In this document: positions 8,140 through 16,910 of the stretch, in pieces
How positions within the stretch are numbered: the stretch's first letter is position 1
How the letters are laid out: each line of letters opens with the position of its first letter
From: Niastella vici
GTDB lineage: Bacteria > Bacteroidota > Bacteroidia > Chitinophagales > Chitinophagaceae
Length of the DNA stretch: 64,000 nucleotides
Direction: 5' to 3'
Assembly (NCBI RefSeq): GCF_002077945.1
Contig: NZ_LVYD01000058.1
Location: 186,001-250,000 of the forward strand
Program-made: the position numbers and the translations under genes
The notes under the pieces: generated by a model
Told to the model about the DNA's origin: nothing
The model's input: the letters and a program-made list of their open reading frames with translations, nothing else
Database searches by the model: none

Positions 8140-9198
8140 ATGAGCAGGATACTTGTTATAGACGATAATACTGACATCAGGGAAAATACGGCTGAAATTT
8201 TGTCGCTGGCCGGGTACGATACCCATACGGCAGAAAATGGCAAAAAAGGGGTGGAAGCGGCTATTAAAGAAAAGCCCGACCTGATCGTTTGCGATATCAT
8301 GATGCCCGAGCTCGACGGGTACGGCGTGTTGCACATGCTGAAAAAGAATCCTGAAACCGAACATATTCCTTTTATATTCCTTACTGCCAAGGCCGAGCGC
8401 AGCGATTTTCGCAAGGGAATGGAAATGGGTGCCGATGATTATATCACCAAACCCTTTGATGATCTTGAATTACTGAAGGCGGTGGAGATCAGGTTGCAGA
8501 AACTGAATATTCTGCAAGCCCAGTACGAAGCAGGGGAGAAGGGCGCCGGCAAATTAATGAAGGACCTCAGCGGCAGCGGGTTAATATTTCCCGATCCTGA
8601 AAAATATGGCAGCGAAACCTATATGAAAAAACAGGTGCTGTACAGCGAGGGCAAACATGCCCGTTTCCTGTATTTTCTGAAAAGTGGTAAGATCAAAACC
8701 TTCAAGATACACGAAGACGGCAAGGAATATATTACCAATTTGTACGGAGCCGATGAATACATTGGTCATGTGGCACTGCTCGAAAACCAGCCTTATTCCG
8801 ATACGGCGGAAGTGCTCGAAAATGCGGAAGTGATCGCCATTCCCAAAGACACGTTTACACAGGCTGTGTATAACGATATCTCGATCGCCTCCAAGTTCAT
8901 CAAGCTTATTACCAATGATGTAAAGGAGAAGGAAGAACGCTTGTTGCGGCTGGCTTATGATTCGCTGCGCAAACGGGTTGCCAAAGCCCTCATAGATGTG
9001 CACCAGAAGTTCAATAAAGAGAAAAAAGATCCTGCGCTGATCGAGATCTCGCGGGAAGATTTTGCCCAATATATCGGCACCGCTACCGAGTCGGTGATCC
9101 GCACCCTGAGCGATTTCAAATCAGAAAAACTGATCGAGATCAAAGAAGGAAAAATAAAGATCTTAAACCTTGAAAAGTTGAATAACCTCCTGTTTTAA
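8140..9198 (+). CDS. response regulator with Crp/Fnr output module (REC-cNMP_binding-HTH_Crp)
   Basis: The protein has 352 residues from ATG 8140. An upstream in-frame ATG at 8116 would start almost at the transcription start and is less likely. Residues 1-120 are a receiver domain with acidic Asp8/Asp9, phospho-acceptor Asp52 (VCDIMMPE), Thr82 and Lys104. Residues of about 155-255 form a Crp-type beta-roll, with no Cys cluster for an Fnr-style iron-sulfur centre. A winged helix follows, with recognition helix TATESVIRTLSDFK, whose Glu and Arg match the DNA-contacting E..xR pattern of Fnr/Crp. The input is therefore probably phosphorylation rather than oxygen directly. No histidine kinase gene lies nearby. 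Its position next to cco and the matching boxes suggest that it controls the oxidase. Confidence 0.93.
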   Translation: MSRILVIDDNTDIRENTAEILSLAGYDTHTAENGKKGVEAAIKEKPDLIVCDIMMPELDGYGVLHMLKKNPETEHIPFIFLTAKAERSDFRKGMEMGADDYITKPFDDLELLKAVEIRLQKLNILQAQYEAGEKGAGKLMKDLSGSGLIFPDPEKYGSETYMKKQVLYSEGKHARFLYFLKSGKIKTFKIHEDGKEYITNLYGADEYIGHVALLENQPYSDTAEVLENAEVIAIPKDTFTQAVYNDISIASKFIKLITNDVKEKEERLLRLAYDSLRKRVAKALIDVHQKFNKEKKDPALIEISREDFAQYIGTATESVIRTLSDFKSEKLIEIKEGKIKILNLEKLNNLLF

Positions 9199-9219
9199 GT
9201 TCAGGAACCTATGGCCGGT

Positions 9220-9648
9220 TTACGGATTCGGGTCCCTGTTCAATTCATAATCAGGGTTATTATTGTTCTCTGTGTGGTGCCTGCCAACGGTTATTTCGCG
9301 GCCGTGTTCGTTCTGTTGTTTCAGCGTCCAGTAATCGGTAATGGTGGTTTCGAGCCACAGGTTGCCTGAACGGCGGAATACCTGGGCGGCCAAACCAAAA
9401 TGCTCCATCAGGGCAGTCTCAAATTCTGTGACCGTCATAGCATCGTTAAAGTCCAGCTGGCCATTGTCTTTTTTCGAGTACCAGGCATTTTTTACCGGTT
9501 GTGTGGCGGGTATCAGTTTATTTAATGGATACCTGTCACGGCGAACCTGCCCGTTTTTGAAAAACTCTATTTTTAAAAAGGGATAAACAGCGCAAAAGTC
9601 CTTCTGTATATCGCTAATCAATCGGTCTCCGTTTATTTCCAAATACAT
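9220..9648 (-). CDS. conserved hypothetical protein (142 aa)
   Basis: I do not recognise this family with confidence. The protein has no signal peptide or membrane segment and looks cytosolic. It begins MYLEINGDRLISDIQKDFCAV, where a short start plus an early alpha segment suggests a ubiquitin-like or TGS-like fold, and it ends in an Asn-rich tail (NNNNPDYELNRDPNP). It is convergent with the response-regulator/Crp gene, 21 bp apart. Homologues of this kind are often found beside cbb3 or stress loci in Bacteroidota, but I cannot state a function. Confidence 0.75.
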   Translation of the reverse strand: MYLEINGDRLISDIQKDFCAVYPFLKIEFFKNGQVRRDRYPLNKLIPATQPVKNAWYSKKDNGQLDFNDAMTVTEFETALMEHFGLAAQVFRRSGNLWLETTITDYWTLKQQNEHGREITVGRHHTENNNNPDYELNRDPNP

Positions 9649-9944
9649 ACAGAATAGTTTTAAATGTAAAGAATCTCTGACACAAAACTATACTGTACGG
9701 GAGCGAAAGAAAATGATCAAAAGGCCCCGGGGTGCTGATTTTGGTCAGGTGGGAGCGGGGCCGGTTACCGGTTTCAGGTTACCGGTTATTAAATTGAGTC
9801 TTTACTGGTTTTAAGTATCCGTTGCAGGTTTCAGGATTCAGGTTGCAGGGCCGAATGCGTTGTATTCCCCTGTAACCCCGCCGTGCGGGGCAAGCTCTGC
9901 AACTTGTAACATGTAACTGGTACCTTACATCCGGTAAGCAATTA
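9649..9944. other. intergenic region of 296 bp with short degenerate repeats
   Basis: No gene is seen. The middle holds repeated GTTACCGGTTT- and TTTCAGG-like words (9760-9840) and a small hairpin ACCCCGCC/GGCGGGGT-like around 9876-9892. Similar GTTACC/CCGGTAAC words recur at 21033-21115 between other genes, so these are probably interspersed intergenic repeats of this genome. Confidence 0.4.
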
Positions 9945-10346
9945 CTAATCCATAAATTCATCTAAATCACGCCGTTCTTTCTTCGTGGGCCGGCCAACTT
10001 TGCTCAGGCGTTTACCGGTATGGAAGCTCGAGGCCTGACGCTGCAGTTGAAGGCGTTCCAGCTCTTCTGCAGGGGTAATATCAACATAAAATTTGATGGC
10101 TTCGCTATAAGCTACGCGGCTGTGCAAAAGACCGGTAACTTTTATGCGCCAGAGGCGGCCTTCCGTTCTCACATCATATTCATCGCCCACATGCACCTGT
10201 TTGGCTGCTTTTATCTGGCTGCCCTCCTGTTTAACTTTTCCGCTATCGCACGCTGCTGCAGCCAGTGAGCGTGTTTTAAATAAACGAATTGACCACAGGT
10301 ATTTATCCAGTCGAAGTTTTTCTGATTTTTCAGTATTGCTGCTCAT
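9945..10346 (-). CDS. S4-domain RNA-binding protein, Hsp15-like
   Basis: From ATG 10344-10346 the protein has 133 residues and begins MSSNTEKSEKLRLDKYLWSI. An upstream frame extension to 10445 runs through the neighbour's terminator hairpin and is rejected. Residues of about 12-60 form an S4 RNA-binding fold with the RLDKYLW start, and the C-terminus is basic (GKRLSKVGRPTKKERRDLDEF). Hsp15 (HslR) binds free 50S subunits that carry nascent chains and helps recycle stalled ribosomes. The length matches the family. The gene follows the M20 peptidase gene but is separated from it by a terminator. Confidence 0.88.
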   Translation of the reverse strand: MSSNTEKSEKLRLDKYLWSIRLFKTRSLAAAACDSGKVKQEGSQIKAAKQVHVGDEYDVRTEGRLWRIKVTGLLHSRVAYSEAIKFYVDITPAEELERLQLQRQASSFHTGKRLSKVGRPTKKERRDLDEFMD

Positions 10347-10376
10347 TGTTCCTCGTTTTTCTATTGTTTCAAAGTT

Positions 10377-10408
10377 AAAAAAATCCCGGCTGTTTTTGCA
10401 GCCGGGAT
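10377..10408 (-). terminator. Rho-independent terminator of the M20 peptidase gene
   Basis: A perfect 10-bp stem (ATCCCGGCTG at 10383-10392 with 10399-10408) with a 6-base loop is followed on the minus strand by a run of T (A-run 10377-10383). It lies 27 bp past the peptidase stop. Confidence 0.9.
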
Positions 10409-10434
10409 CCCACATAAAACTTATATGATAACGG

Positions 10435-11802
10435 CTACGAGGCAAAATATTTATGGAAGTATGGAATGGTCTCGATGCCTTTATAGAAATTCACCAGGTC
10501 GAATTTTTCATTGGGCGAATGCAGGTTATCGCTATCGAGCCCAAAACCCATAAACACTATTTTTACACCCAGTTCTTTTTCGAGAATAGAACAAATGGGA
10601 ATACTGCCGCCACCACGTACAGGGATAGGTTTTTTGTTAAAGGTGGTTTCTATAGCCTTTGCCGCCGACTGATAGGCTTTTGAATCAATAGGTGTCATGT
10701 AGGGCTCGCCACCATGCAGGTTATACGCATTTACTTCAACACCGGCTGGGGCTATTTTCCTGAAATATTGCAACAGCATTTCGGTGATCTTTTCAGATGA
10801 CTGGTTGGGCACCAACCGGGCCGAGATCTTTGCATAGGCCTTTGATGGCAATACGGTTTTGGCGCCTTCGCCGGTATAACCGCCCCAAATGCCGTTTATT
10901 TCGAGGGTAGGCCGTATACCGGTGCGTTCATTGGTGGTATATCCTTTTTCGCCCCACAGTTCTTTTACGCCGAGGTCGTTTTTGTATTCGGTTTCACTAT
11001 ATGGCGCTTCGGCCATTAATTTTCTTTCTTCGGCTGTTGATTCTACCACATCATCATAAAAATTGGGAATGGTGATGTGATTATTGGCATCGTGACAGCT
11101 GGCGATCATTTGGGCAAGTATGGTAATGGGGTTGGCCACTGCACCGCCATATACCCCGCTGTGCAGGTCGCGGTTGGCGCCTGTTACTTCAACCTGTATA
11201 TAAGCCAGTCCGCGCACGCCAATATCGATGGAGGGTGTATCCATGCTGATCATAGAACTGTCGCTGATGAGGATCACATCGCATTTCAGCAGGTCTTTAT
11301 GAGCGGCTACGAAATTGGCCAGGTTGGGCGAACCCACTTCTTCTTCGCCTTCGATCAGGAACTTGATATTGTTCTGCAGCGAATTGGTCTTTGATAATAT
11401 TTCAAGGGCTTTTACATGCATATAGAATTGCCCTTTGTCATCGGCGGAACCGCGGGCGTAAATTCGGCCGTCTTTGATCACCGGCTCAAACGGACCGCTG
11501 TGCCAGAGGTTCAATGGGTCGGGCGGCTGCACATCATAATGCCCATATACCAGTACGGTTGGTTTGGAGGGATCAACGATCTTTTCGGCATACACTGCAG
11601 GGTGACCGGCAGTGTCATATACTTTGGCTGTATCGGCGCCGGCTTCCAGCAAACGTTGTTGTACTTTTTCAGCACATTTTCTCATATCATTCTTGTGGTC
11701 GCTGTTGGCGCTCACAGAAGGGATGCGTAACAATTCCAGTAATTCATCCAGGAAGCGATCTTTGTTCTTCTCCTGGTATTCTTTCCAGGCTTGCATAATC
11801 AT
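10435..11802 (-). CDS. M20/M28 family dipeptidase (CNDP/DapE-like metallopeptidase)
   Basis: The protein has 455 residues, or 453 if the second ATG at 11796 is used. Zinc-site motifs of the M20 family are visible: His88-x-Asp90 in VYGHYDVQPPDP, bridging Asp121 in GSADDKGQ, and catalytic Glu153/Glu154 in IEGEEEVGS, with a late metal His in the NLHSPNEKF segment. A dimerisation lid domain lies between about 195 and 350. The family cleaves dipeptides or N-acylated amino acids in the cytosol. No signal peptide is present. It is a monocistronic gene with its own terminator. The exact substrate is unknown. Confidence 0.93.
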   Translation of the reverse strand: MIMQAWKEYQEKNKDRFLDELLELLRIPSVSANSDHKNDMRKCAEKVQQRLLEAGADTAKVYDTAGHPAVYAEKIVDPSKPTVLVYGHYDVQPPDPLNLWHSGPFEPVIKDGRIYARGSADDKGQFYMHVKALEILSKTNSLQNNIKFLIEGEEEVGSPNLANFVAAHKDLLKCDVILISDSSMISMDTPSIDIGVRGLAYIQVEVTGANRDLHSGVYGGAVANPITILAQMIASCHDANNHITIPNFYDDVVESTAEERKLMAEAPYSETEYKNDLGVKELWGEKGYTTNERTGIRPTLEINGIWGGYTGEGAKTVLPSKAYAKISARLVPNQSSEKITEMLLQYFRKIAPAGVEVNAYNLHGGEPYMTPIDSKAYQSAAKAIETTFNKKPIPVRGGGSIPICSILEKELGVKIVFMGFGLDSDNLHSPNEKFDLVNFYKGIETIPYFHKYFAS

Positions 11803-11869
11803 GAGTTTATTTGTTAATAAGAGGGAGTAAGATTTAGCGAATATATGTTTTTATTGATTGCAGGGTTCG

Positions 11870-12853
11870 CTACAAACTGTGTTTCTTGTCTTTCAACACA
11901 TTCTCCAAAGTCCACTCAACCCGTTTTTCAAAGGGGCGTTTGCGAACGGTGCAATCGGTCTTATTGCAAATACTACACGAAAAATCGAGACAGGGATCGG
12001 TATGTACGAACATTTCGAATGCGGTTCCGAATTCATTTTTGATGAGCTTGCCCAGTTCTTCCACTTCTTTATGCGCTTCCACAACATTCAGGTACCAGGG
12101 CACGGTGAGGTGGCAGTCAATATGGAACTGGCCGCCATACTTTATTACGCGCAGGTTGTGCAGATCGATCCAGTTGGTGCGGCGGTTGGCATTGAGCACG
12201 GCCAGCATTTTCAGCAGCAGTTCTTTATCGGCTTCATCCATTATGCCGGCCAGGGAGTGGCGCAGAATATGGTAACCGGTATACATGATGATAAACGCAA
12301 AAATGATGGCGGTAACACTATCGAGCCAGGCGAGGTTGGTAAATTTTATCAGTGCCAGGCCCAGTATAATACCGAGCGTGCTGTAGGTGTCTGACTGCAG
12401 GTGTTTGCCGCTGGCCACCAGGGCAAGGGAATTGTTCTTCTTTCCCTTTTGAATGCTGATAAACCCTACAGCAAAATTGATCACGGCTGTAATGGCTACC
12501 AGTATAATACCTTTGTCGAGCTGTTGCAGAGGTTGCGGGTAAATAAAATGCAGAACAGATTGATAAACGATTACGAGCCCCGCTACAATGATGAGGGTGC
12601 CTTCAACGGCGGCCGATAAAAATTCAGCTTTACCATGACCGTAAGGGTGGTTTTCATCACGGGGTTTGGCAGCTACATACAAACTGTACAAACCAATAAA
12701 ACCAGCGATCACGTTTACGGTACTTTCGAGCGCATCGGTTAAGATGGCCACTGAGCGGGTTACCCAGAATGCCGCTATTTTGATGATGAACAGCAGTACG
12801 GCTACTGTTACCACCAACTTCTGTATTCGAAGATTTTCCCTGCCTGAGTTCAA
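11870..12853 (-). CDS. cation diffusion facilitator (CDF) family transporter
   Basis: The protein has 327 residues. No in-frame ATG precedes the first membrane helix. The only plausible start after the upstream stop is TTG at 12851-12853, so a non-ATG start is inferred. Six membrane helices span about residues 11-210, with the metal-site signatures LTDALES in helix 2 and HxxxD-like HLQSDTYS in helix 5. A cytosolic ferredoxin-like domain follows (about 215-290), and the tail has Cys pairs (CLDFSCSICNKTDC). CDF proteins export Zn, Co, Fe or Mn by proton antiport. The Cys-rich tail could bind metal. The TACCTTCG at 12870-12877 on the minus strand is a possible -7 element. Confidence 0.92.
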   Translation of the reverse strand: MNSGRENLRIQKLVVTVAVLLFIIKIAAFWVTRSVAILTDALESTVNVIAGFIGLYSLYVAAKPRDENHPYGHGKAEFLSAAVEGTLIIVAGLVIVYQSVLHFIYPQPLQQLDKGIILVAITAVINFAVGFISIQKGKKNNSLALVASGKHLQSDTYSTLGIILGLALIKFTNLAWLDSVTAIIFAFIIMYTGYHILRHSLAGIMDEADKELLLKMLAVLNANRRTNWIDLHNLRVIKYGGQFHIDCHLTVPWYLNVVEAHKEVEELGKLIKNEFGTAFEMFVHTDPCLDFSCSICNKTDCTVRKRPFEKRVEWTLENVLKDKKHSL

Positions 12854-12952
12854 TGCCAGTTATTTGGGGCGAAGGTAGGTTTTCAACCCGCAATGAGCAA
12901 AGCCAATGCGTATTAAAGCATGATTAAGATTGCCGGGAAATTTTAACCCGCC

Positions 12953-14446
12953 CTAACTCGCTGGCGCCGCCTGCTTTTCGGGCGCTTTATTCTTCCCCAT
13001 CATCTTGCGCACAGCCCTGAATATGCGATAGTAAAATTCTTTATTAAATAGTTGTGAATCGTGTAAGGCTTTGTAGATAAGGAAAAGACCTATGGGAAAC
13101 AGCACGGCTGTGGCCAGCCACATACCGGCTACCGGTTGTAGTACATCTTCCTTCACGAACTTCTTACCAAAATTGTTCAGCAAAAAGAAGATCACAAAGA
13201 ACACCACGGCAAAAACCACCGGGGTACCAATACCCCCTTTACGTACAATGGAACCCAATGGCGCGCCTATCAGGAACAATACCAGCACGGCGATCGACAT
13301 CGTGATTTTTTCGTGGTAGGTCATCAGGGTTACGCGATATTCTTTTCTTTTGCCGTCATAATCCCAGGAGGGGCCTTCGATGGTTGCTTTTATGGAATTG
13401 GCATAAGAAATACTTTGATCGATCACTTGTGTTCGTACAGCAGCAGGTATTTTATCTGTCTTCAAAATTTTCAAACTGTCGGGCAGCAGGTCAAGAAACT
13501 TAGCGCCTTTTTTTACTGGTGCAACTTTTACATCTATCCAACCGGTATCGAGGTATTTTGAAAACAGCAGATACCCCTGTAATTCGCGCTGGTCGCGTTC
13601 TTTGAATTTACCAAGGCTTTTTGCCAGCGAATCGGCGTTTTTGCTAAGCTGCCAGTTGTTTAACATTTCAGAACGGTCGCGGTAGGTACTATCGGCTGTT
13701 GGGTCAAGGATCAGCGTGCTGAGGTCGAGCACTTTTTTGTATTCTTTAAAACCCAGTCGGATGAAATCGGTGTTGCCGCCATAACGGTTACCGCGTTCTT
13801 CATAACGCCAGCCGTTGTACAGGGTGAACTCAAGGGCCCGTTTATCGGACGAAAGGCGCATGATGCCTTTTTCGGCGGCTACAATATTGTCCTGCGGGCC
13901 GCCGGGGTTGTTTTCATAAATGATCACATTATGTAAAATGGAATCCTTTTCTTTTTTCGACACCTTAATGGCATATTCGGGAATAGTGGTATAGAATACG
14001 CCTTCCTTGAGATCGAAAGCCGGTTTTTTATTTACCAGATCGTAGTGCAGGGTTTTCATTTTCAGGTTGGCTACCGGAATTACATAGTTGTTGAACAGGA
14101 AAGCCAGGCCTGAGAGAAATATGGCCACTACGGTGAGCGGAAGCATGAAGCGTAATAACCCAATACCGGCCGATTTAATGGCCACCAGTTCAAAGGTTTC
14201 GCCCAGGTTACCAAAGGTCATGATGGAAGATAACAGAATGGCCAGCGGAAGGGCCAGCGGCACCAGGGTAGCGCTGAGGTATACGATCAGGCGCAGCATG
14301 GTAAATGTATCGATACCCTTACCAACAAAATCATCGATCCACAGCCAGAAGAACTGTAATATCAATACGAACAGGGTAAGGAAAAAGGTTGCGATGAACG
14401 GGCCGATGAACGATCGCAAAACCAGTATGTCGAGTTTCTTTATCAC
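12953..14446 (-). CDS. LptF/LptG family lipopolysaccharide export permease (YjgP/YjgQ)
   Basis: The protein has 497 residues. Three N-terminal membrane helices (about 13-36, 55-80 and 100-125) are followed by a large periplasmic jellyroll domain (about 130-380) and three C-terminal helices (about 385-470), the topology of LptF and LptG. The starting motif LDILVLRSFIGPFIATFFLTL is typical of this family in Bacteroidota. Together with LptB it extracts LPS from the inner membrane and passes it to LptC/A. Whether this is LptF or LptG cannot be decided here. The gene is single and divergent from the hypothetical gene at 14522. Confidence 0.93.
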   Translation of the reverse strand: MIKKLDILVLRSFIGPFIATFFLTLFVLILQFFWLWIDDFVGKGIDTFTMLRLIVYLSATLVPLALPLAILLSSIMTFGNLGETFELVAIKSAGIGLLRFMLPLTVVAIFLSGLAFLFNNYVIPVANLKMKTLHYDLVNKKPAFDLKEGVFYTTIPEYAIKVSKKEKDSILHNVIIYENNPGGPQDNIVAAEKGIMRLSSDKRALEFTLYNGWRYEERGNRYGGNTDFIRLGFKEYKKVLDLSTLILDPTADSTYRDRSEMLNNWQLSKNADSLAKSLGKFKERDQRELQGYLLFSKYLDTGWIDVKVAPVKKGAKFLDLLPDSLKILKTDKIPAAVRTQVIDQSISYANSIKATIEGPSWDYDGKRKEYRVTLMTYHEKITMSIAVLVLFLIGAPLGSIVRKGGIGTPVVFAVVFFVIFFLLNNFGKKFVKEDVLQPVAGMWLATAVLFPIGLFLIYKALHDSQLFNKEFYYRIFRAVRKMMGKNKAPEKQAAPAS

Positions 14447-14521
14447 GGATTTAAGTTATTTAGTTCGTCAATGGTCCGCAATCCATAATTTAACAACAAG
14501 CTTCTACTGTATCTTTATTCT

Positions 14522-15130
14522 ATGGACGTCGCAAAAATACAGCTTTCAGCAGAGGAATTATCGCTGGTACAAAATGCCGGCTGGCTTTTAACAAAGAATA
14601 CAATTATAGAAAAAGTTTTTGCTTTGTTTGGCGATATTGCCCATGAAATGCGCGCCGGTTTTACGGCCAGGCAATCGCTTCCGGAGGAAGTGCTGGTGCC
14701 ATCGCCAAAGATCTCGAAAGGGGAGAATTACCGGGGATTGCCCTGGGTAATGCTCGATTACCCCCGATTGTTTAACCGGCAGGATACTTTTGCCATCCGC
14801 ACACTATTCTGGTGGGGAAATTTTTTCAGTGTGACGCTGCATTTGAAAGGCCAGTATAAACAACAATACCAGCAAACCCTGCTTAACAACTTACCATTAC
14901 TGGCAAAGCATACCTTTTACCTGTGTGTAAGTGGAGATGAATGGCGTCATGAATTTAATGAAGACAATTATACGCCGCTTACCCAGTTGAATGCTTCCGA
15001 TGTAGAAAGAATTCTGCTGGCTAATGATTTTTGTAAGCTATCCGCCAAAATTTCACTTCCTCAATGGAATCACTCAAAGGAATTATTGATTGATCTGTAC
15101 GAAACAATTATAACCGCTACAGGTCATTAA
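14522..15130 (+). CDS. conserved hypothetical protein (202 aa)
   Basis: I do not recognise the function. The product is a soluble protein without a signal peptide, rich in aromatic residues, with the motif RGLPWVMLDYPRLF near residue 80 and WWGNFFSVTLHLKG after it. Such proteins occur across Bacteroidota as conserved unknowns. Its stop codon (15128-15130) overlaps the stop of the convergent START-like gene within the TTAA at 15127-15130. A TATCTTTA sequence about 10 bp upstream of the ATG resembles a -7 element, so the mRNA could have a very short leader. Confidence 0.8.
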   Translation: MDVAKIQLSAEELSLVQNAGWLLTKNTIIEKVFALFGDIAHEMRAGFTARQSLPEEVLVPSPKISKGENYRGLPWVMLDYPRLFNRQDTFAIRTLFWWGNFFSVTLHLKGQYKQQYQQTLLNNLPLLAKHTFYLCVSGDEWRHEFNEDNYTPLTQLNASDVERILLANDFCKLSAKISLPQWNHSKELLIDLYETIITATGH

Positions 15131-15507
15131 TTACCGAGCCGGTGAAACAGGTCTTTTACCTGATATGCCCACAACTGACTCTGGTCTTTAACTTCTCCTT
15201 TTTCTGCAAAGTCTTTGATCACAAGGATGGTCTGATTCGTAACTTCTGATTTCTCAATTCTGAATTCGAAATATTCATCCTTGGGTGCATGCAACCAATG
15301 AAACCTAATAAATTTTTCTTCTTCACTCTCCATTACCTCTGCCTTGTCTGTAGTTCCGTTCCAGGAAAAACTAAAAACGCTGTCCCTTTCGTCTACTTTA
15401 TCGGCAAACCACTCCTGCAAACCTGCAGGCGTACTTAAGAATTCGTATAAAATGGAAGGAGAACATCTTACCGGATACTCTAACGTAAATATGTGTTTCT
15501 TACTCAT
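15127..15507 (-). CDS. START-like/SRPBCC domain protein (126 aa)
   Basis: The product is a small soluble protein whose whole length fits one SRPBCC (AHSA1/START-like) fold: an N-terminal strand FTLEYPVRCSPSILYEFLST, the PAGLQEWFAD segment typical of this superfamily, central strands (FSFSWNGTTDKAEV, FIRFHW), and a C-terminal helix (QLWAYQVKDLFHRLG). The fold binds hydrophobic ligands or acts as a co-chaperone. No specific ligand can be assigned. It is convergent with the gene at 14522, with overlapping stop codons, and lies upstream of and divergent from rpoD. Confidence 0.88.
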   Translation of the reverse strand: MSKKHIFTLEYPVRCSPSILYEFLSTPAGLQEWFADKVDERDSVFSFSWNGTTDKAEVMESEEEKFIRFHWLHAPKDEYFEFRIEKSEVTNQTILVIKDFAEKGEVKDQSQLWAYQVKDLFHRLGN

Positions 15508-15836
15508 CTAACCCTTGTATTGATCTTTTTTGAAAATACCAATGGTGCAATTATAGAAAAATAATGCTACCCTCAAAATTTTTTTTTGGCTAAATCGCGT
15601 AAAAAGAGCTAAAAATGAATAAATAAGCAAAAAAAATTCATATATCTGACTGTCAGTAGATTACGAATATTTTTGAGGAAAATAGGATAATTGGCTATAT
15701 TAGGTGGATAAAGTTTTTACGGTTTTTTAAGAACAAAATGCTTGTTCATATAACAAATAGGACAGGTATTTCGTTTTTTCTAAACCATTGACCGTTAAAA
15801 ACCTAAAAAACCCTTTAAAATGACCTACCTATGAGT
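15508..15836 (+). promoter_or_regulatory. rpoD upstream region with candidate -7 element at 15668-15675
   Basis: This is a gap of 329 bp with no gene. TATTTTTG at 15668-15675 is a perfect TAnnTTTG -7 element, which would give an rpoD leader of about 155 nt. Just before it is a small palindrome CTGACTGTCAG (15646-15656) at the place of a -33 element. The remaining AT-rich leader shows no obvious strong hairpin. Confidence 0.5.
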
Positions 15837-16706
15837 ATGCGGCAACTCAAGATCACGAAATCAATTACGAATCGTGAGTCTCAGAGCCTTGAAAAATACT
15901 TGCAGGAGATCGGAAAAGTTGAATTGATCAGTCCCGAAGAAGAAGTGAAACTCGCGGGTTTGATCAAGCAAGGAAACCAGGCAGCCCTTGACAAACTAAC
16001 GAAAGCGAATTTAAGGTTCGTCGTATCCGTAGCCAAGCAGTATCAGAATCAAGGCCTCTCTTTACCAGACCTCATCAATGAGGGTAATTTGGGTCTCATT
16101 AAAGCAGCGCAGCGTTTTGATGAAACCCGTGGTTTTAAGTTCATTTCTTACGCCGTATGGTGGATCCGCCAAAGCATTCTTCAGGCATTAGCCGAACAAT
16201 CGCGTATTGTAAGGCTCCCATTGAACAAAGTAGGGTTAACAAACAAGATCCAGAAAGCATTTTCGCAACTGGAACAGGAGTTTGAACGGGAACCCTCGCC
16301 CGAAGAACTGGCCGAATTGCTGGAGCTGGAGACCGATGAGGTATCAGCTACCCTGGGCATTGCAGCCCGGCATGTAAGCATGGATACGCCACTGTCTGAA
16401 GGGGAAGACAATACCCTGATAGACGTGTTGGAAAATCACAATGCCGAGCGGGCAGAAACCAACATTGAGCACAAAGAGTCGCTCAAACAGGAGATCGAGC
16501 GCTCGATGAAAATGCTTACCGAACGTCAAAAAGAAGTGATCTGCTATTTCTTTGGTCTTGGAGTCGATCATCCCATGAGTCTGGAAGATATCGGCGAGAA
16601 ATTCAATCTCACCCGCGAGCGGGTTCGCCAGATCAAGGACAAAGCAATTACGAAACTGCGCACCAATTCACGTTCCAAGGCCCTGCGGGGATTTTTGGGC
16701 GTTTAA
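15837..16706 (+). CDS. rpoD: primary RNA polymerase sigma factor RpoD/SigA, short Bacteroidota form
   Basis: The protein has 289 residues from ATG 15837 ([18 protein letters not shown], the conserved family start). An ATG six bases earlier at 15831 is also possible. Region 1.1 and the large non-conserved region of E. coli RpoD are absent, as usual for Bacteroidota. Region 1.2 ([11 protein letters not shown]), region 2 ([41 protein letters not shown]), region 3 and region 4.2 ([18 protein letters not shown]) are all intact. It directs general transcription from TTG/TAnnTTTG promoters like those seen in this window. It is monocistronic, with a terminator behind it. Confidence 0.97.
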   Translation: MRQLKITKSITNRESQSLEKYLQEIGKVELISPEEEVKLAGLIKQGNQAALDKLTKANLRFVVSVAKQYQNQGLSLPDLINEGNLGLIKAAQRFDETRGFKFISYAVWWIRQSILQALAEQSRIVRLPLNKVGLTNKIQKAFSQLEQEFEREPSPEELAELLELETDEVSATLGIAARHVSMDTPLSEGEDNTLIDVLENHNAERAETNIEHKESLKQEIERSMKMLTERQKEVICYFFGLGVDHPMSLEDIGEKFNLTRERVRQIKDKAITKLRTNSRSKALRGFLGV

Positions 16707-16777
16707 CCTTAAAAAATTATAGCCGGCAAAAGAAACTTTACACAACAAAATTTACTTACTGTAAATTTGCAGTCCTT

Positions 16778-16811
16778 AAGTGAATATAACTTACCTTATA
16801 TTCACTTTTTT
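16778..16811 (+). terminator. Rho-independent terminator of rpoD
   Basis: A perfect 11-bp stem AAGTGAATATA (16778-16788) with 16797-16807 and an 8-base loop is followed by a T-run. It lies 72 bp past the rpoD stop. Confidence 0.9.
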
Positions 16812-16826
16812 GTTTTTGTATGAGGT

Positions 16827-16874
16827 AGGCGTGCCACGGTTTATTCCCCTGGCGGGGGTAACCGTGGCACGCCT
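16827..16874. repeat. large nested hairpin between rpoD and ffh
   Basis: A perfect 15-bp inverted repeat (AGGCGTGCCACGGTT at 16827-16841 with 16860-16874) encloses an 18-base loop that itself holds a CCCC/GGGG inner stem. It ends 36 bp upstream of the ffh ATG and has no T-run, so it is not a normal terminator. It may be a leader structure for ffh or a mobile palindromic repeat. Confidence 0.8.
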
Positions 16875-16910
16875 GTCAACAGACTTTGAACTGCGAAAAA
16901 ACAGGAAATT

